Below are positions 63,038 through 64,000 of a DNA stretch of 64,000 bases, piece after piece; the stretch's first letter is position 1, and each line of letters opens with the position of its first letter. The stretch is taken from contig PGYM01000002.1 of assembly GCA_002839675.1 (NCBI GenBank), forward strand, positions 538,111 to 602,110, written 5' to 3'. The translations under genes were made by a program, and so were the position numbers. The notes beneath the pieces were generated by a model. The model worked only from the letters and a program-made list of their open reading frames with translations. It had not been told where the DNA came from and made no database searches. The DNA is from Methanomicrobiales archaeon HGW-Methanomicrobiales-1. GTDB taxonomy: Archaea > Halobacteriota > Methanomicrobia > Methanomicrobiales > Methanospirillaceae.

Positions 63038-63049
63038 CTATATATAATT
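63038..63049 (-). promoter_or_regulatory. TATA box of the thermosome gene
   Basis: On the minus strand it reads AATTATATATAG, identical to the acs box. The transcription start would be about 20 bases before the ATG, leaving room for the GGAGGA site. Confidence 0.6.
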
Positions 63050-63079
63050 GTTGAGTGGGGCTCTGAAAAAAGAGAGGGA

Positions 63080-63685
63080 TCAGTCAATGCGGGATATTTT
63101 GAAGAGTGAATAGACTGGTACACCCTCCACATCCTTGATGCCGCGCTTGTCAAAGATCACCCAGATGGCAACCGGCACTGCATTGTGCTTTTTTAAGTAT
63201 TTCACCACTTCCCGCATGGTGTTTCCTGATGTTATCACATCGTCGACGATGATACACCGCCTGCCGCTGACAGGAGCAAAATTCCCGCTGATCGATCCCG
63301 TTGGTTTTTCACTCTGGTTCTGTTTTGCCGGGTGGTAAATGGACAGCTGGGCAGCTTCTTGGGATGCGATGAGTGTTGCAAGCGGAATGCCGGAGAGGGC
63401 AATGCCCACGATGACATCAGCAGCAGGTGACGAGCTCTCAGGGCCCTGTTCCTGGTAATACAACCCGAGCATCATCAGTGCCGTCTCTTCGAGGAGAGGT
63501 GCATGACTGGAAACCGCTGACCAGTCAATGTGGACATCTTTTGGGGCAGTGGTTCCTTTTGCCTGGGTGAGCAACCACGTCACGGTTTCCATGGATAGCG
63601 AAAGCTCATCTGCAATCTGACCCGGACTGTGCCCCTCAGCAAGGAGCATCTTTGCCCTGCTAATCAGATCGTCTAGGGAAGACAT
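63080..63685 (-). CDS. gfcR: GfcR-type PyrE-like transcription regulator
   Basis: The 201-residue protein joins an N-terminal helix-turn-helix (about 1-45: [21 protein letters not shown]) to a phosphoribosyltransferase-like domain with the PRPP loop [18 protein letters not shown] (about 143-160). Haloarchaeal GfcR, of the same design, regulates sugar breakdown by sensing a metabolite; here the regulated genes are unknown. It follows Nob1 by 21 bases. Confidence 0.82.
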   Translation of the reverse strand: MSSLDDLISRAKMLLAEGHSPGQIADELSLSMETVTWLLTQAKGTTAPKDVHIDWSAVSSHAPLLEETALMMLGLYYQEQGPESSSPAADVIVGIALSGIPLATLIASQEAAQLSIYHPAKQNQSEKPTGSISGNFAPVSGRRCIIVDDVITSGNTMREVVKYLKKHNAVPVAIWVIFDKRGIKDVEGVPVYSLFKISRID

Positions 63686-63706
63686 ACCAGAGAGGTTCGC
63701 CCGAAT

Positions 63707-64000
63707 CTATTTAAGTTTTCTTTTAATTGCAGAGCCGCAGATGAGGCATTCCCCATCATGGTCAAAGTACCTGCCGCAACCGGTACACCGGTATTTCCAG
63801 TGGATCCTTTTAGCTTTCCGCTGGAGGATTGGGTGTATCTGCACACCCAATATGCTTGCAACATTCTGGATGGCAAAATCGTCAGTGTAGAGAACTGCAC
63901 CCGTCTCAAGTGCGAGCGCCAGCAGTTCGCAATCCGTATCAGAGATTACCCCTGAATCCCGGGTTTTTTTGGCAGCAGTTTTCACCGTTTCCATGCTCTC
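63707..64000 (-). CDS. nob1: rRNA maturation endonuclease Nob1, truncated by the window end
   Basis: The frame enters from beyond position 64000, so its N-terminus is not in view. What is visible is the end of a PIN domain (DTDCELLALALETGAVLYTDD) and a zinc ribbon YRCTGCGRYFD ... CLICGSAI, the layout of archaeal Nob1, which cuts the 3' end of 16S rRNA. It is probably cotranscribed with gfcR. Confidence 0.85.
   Translation of the reverse strand, partial: ESMETVKTAAKKTRDSGVISDTDCELLALALETGAVLYTDDFAIQNVASILGVQIHPILQRKAKRIHWKYRCTGCGRYFDHDGECLICGSAIKRKLK

Overview
The window comes from a methanogenic archaeon, most likely a member of the Methanomicrobiales close to Methanoregula; that placement is inference from gene content, not from a search. 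Archaeal markers are a family-D DNA polymerase small subunit, a thermosome, an Sm-like protein beside ribosomal L37e, archaeal-type riboflavin synthase, SepF, Nob1, a PyrE-like GfcR regulator, an initiator tRNA-Met without encoded CCA, and TATA-type promoters. Methanogen markers are two CofH (coenzyme F420) paralogs and the thiol-driven fumarate reductase TfrAB. Genes are dense and mostly ordinary chromosome. No rRNA, CRISPR array, transposase or prophage is visible.

Layout. 0-10 kb: PolD DP1, a LysE exporter, signal peptidase, two CofH genes around a DUF1805 gene, a flavin-binding protein, a three-gene reverse operon (MBL-fold, GIY-YIG-like, FMN flavoprotein), ThiC and an acetyltransferase. 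10-12 kb: a palindromic G-tract/C-tract repeat array, then two LEA14-like genes around a Cys-rich DUF3795 gene. 12-17.4 kb: methyltransferase, Fe-S oxidoreductase, PurE, and a run aminotransferase-ribC-ribH-aminotransferase. 17.4-19.6 kb: a surface beta-propeller gene bracketed by the aminotransferase 3' end and a diverged second copy of that 3' end. 19.6-24.2 kb: methyltransferase and a MacB-like ABC operon. 24.5-27.7 kb: acetyl-CoA synthetase with an OFA-type carrier. 27.9-32.4 kb: ADP-ribosylglycohydrolase and argC-CBS-argJ-argB. 32.5-34.7 kb: thioredoxin-CcdA fusion, chorismate mutase, site-2 protease. 34.8-42.7 kb: a redox island of iron-sulfur flavoproteins, Prx6-type peroxiredoxin, a Cys-less AhpD-like protein, desulforedoxin-like protein, rubrerythrin and a glutaredoxin-thioredoxin reductase fusion, with RadC and a LamG surface protein. 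42.8-52 kb: TfrBA, aspartate kinase, PurM, ZPR1-like/SepF, PUA protein, and SmAP-L37e-PurF. 52-64 kb: CcdA/TauE-like membrane protein, TPR surface protein, initiator tRNA, thioredoxin, DUF350, a pterin-dehydratase-like protein, a sodium symporter with a 41-residue partner, Lhr-type helicase, a degenerate cupredoxin lipoprotein, tRNA-Ser, thermosome, GfcR and a truncated Nob1.

The main themes are cofactor synthesis (F420, riboflavin, thiamin), purine and arginine synthesis, acetate assimilation, and thiol/oxygen defence for a strict anaerobe. The least explained signals are the repeated aminotransferase end at 19.4 kb, three 19-bp iterons at 36.2 kb, the G/C-tract repeats at 10.0-10.56 kb with a short relative at 36.3 kb, and several family members that have lost their expected catalytic or metal-binding residues.
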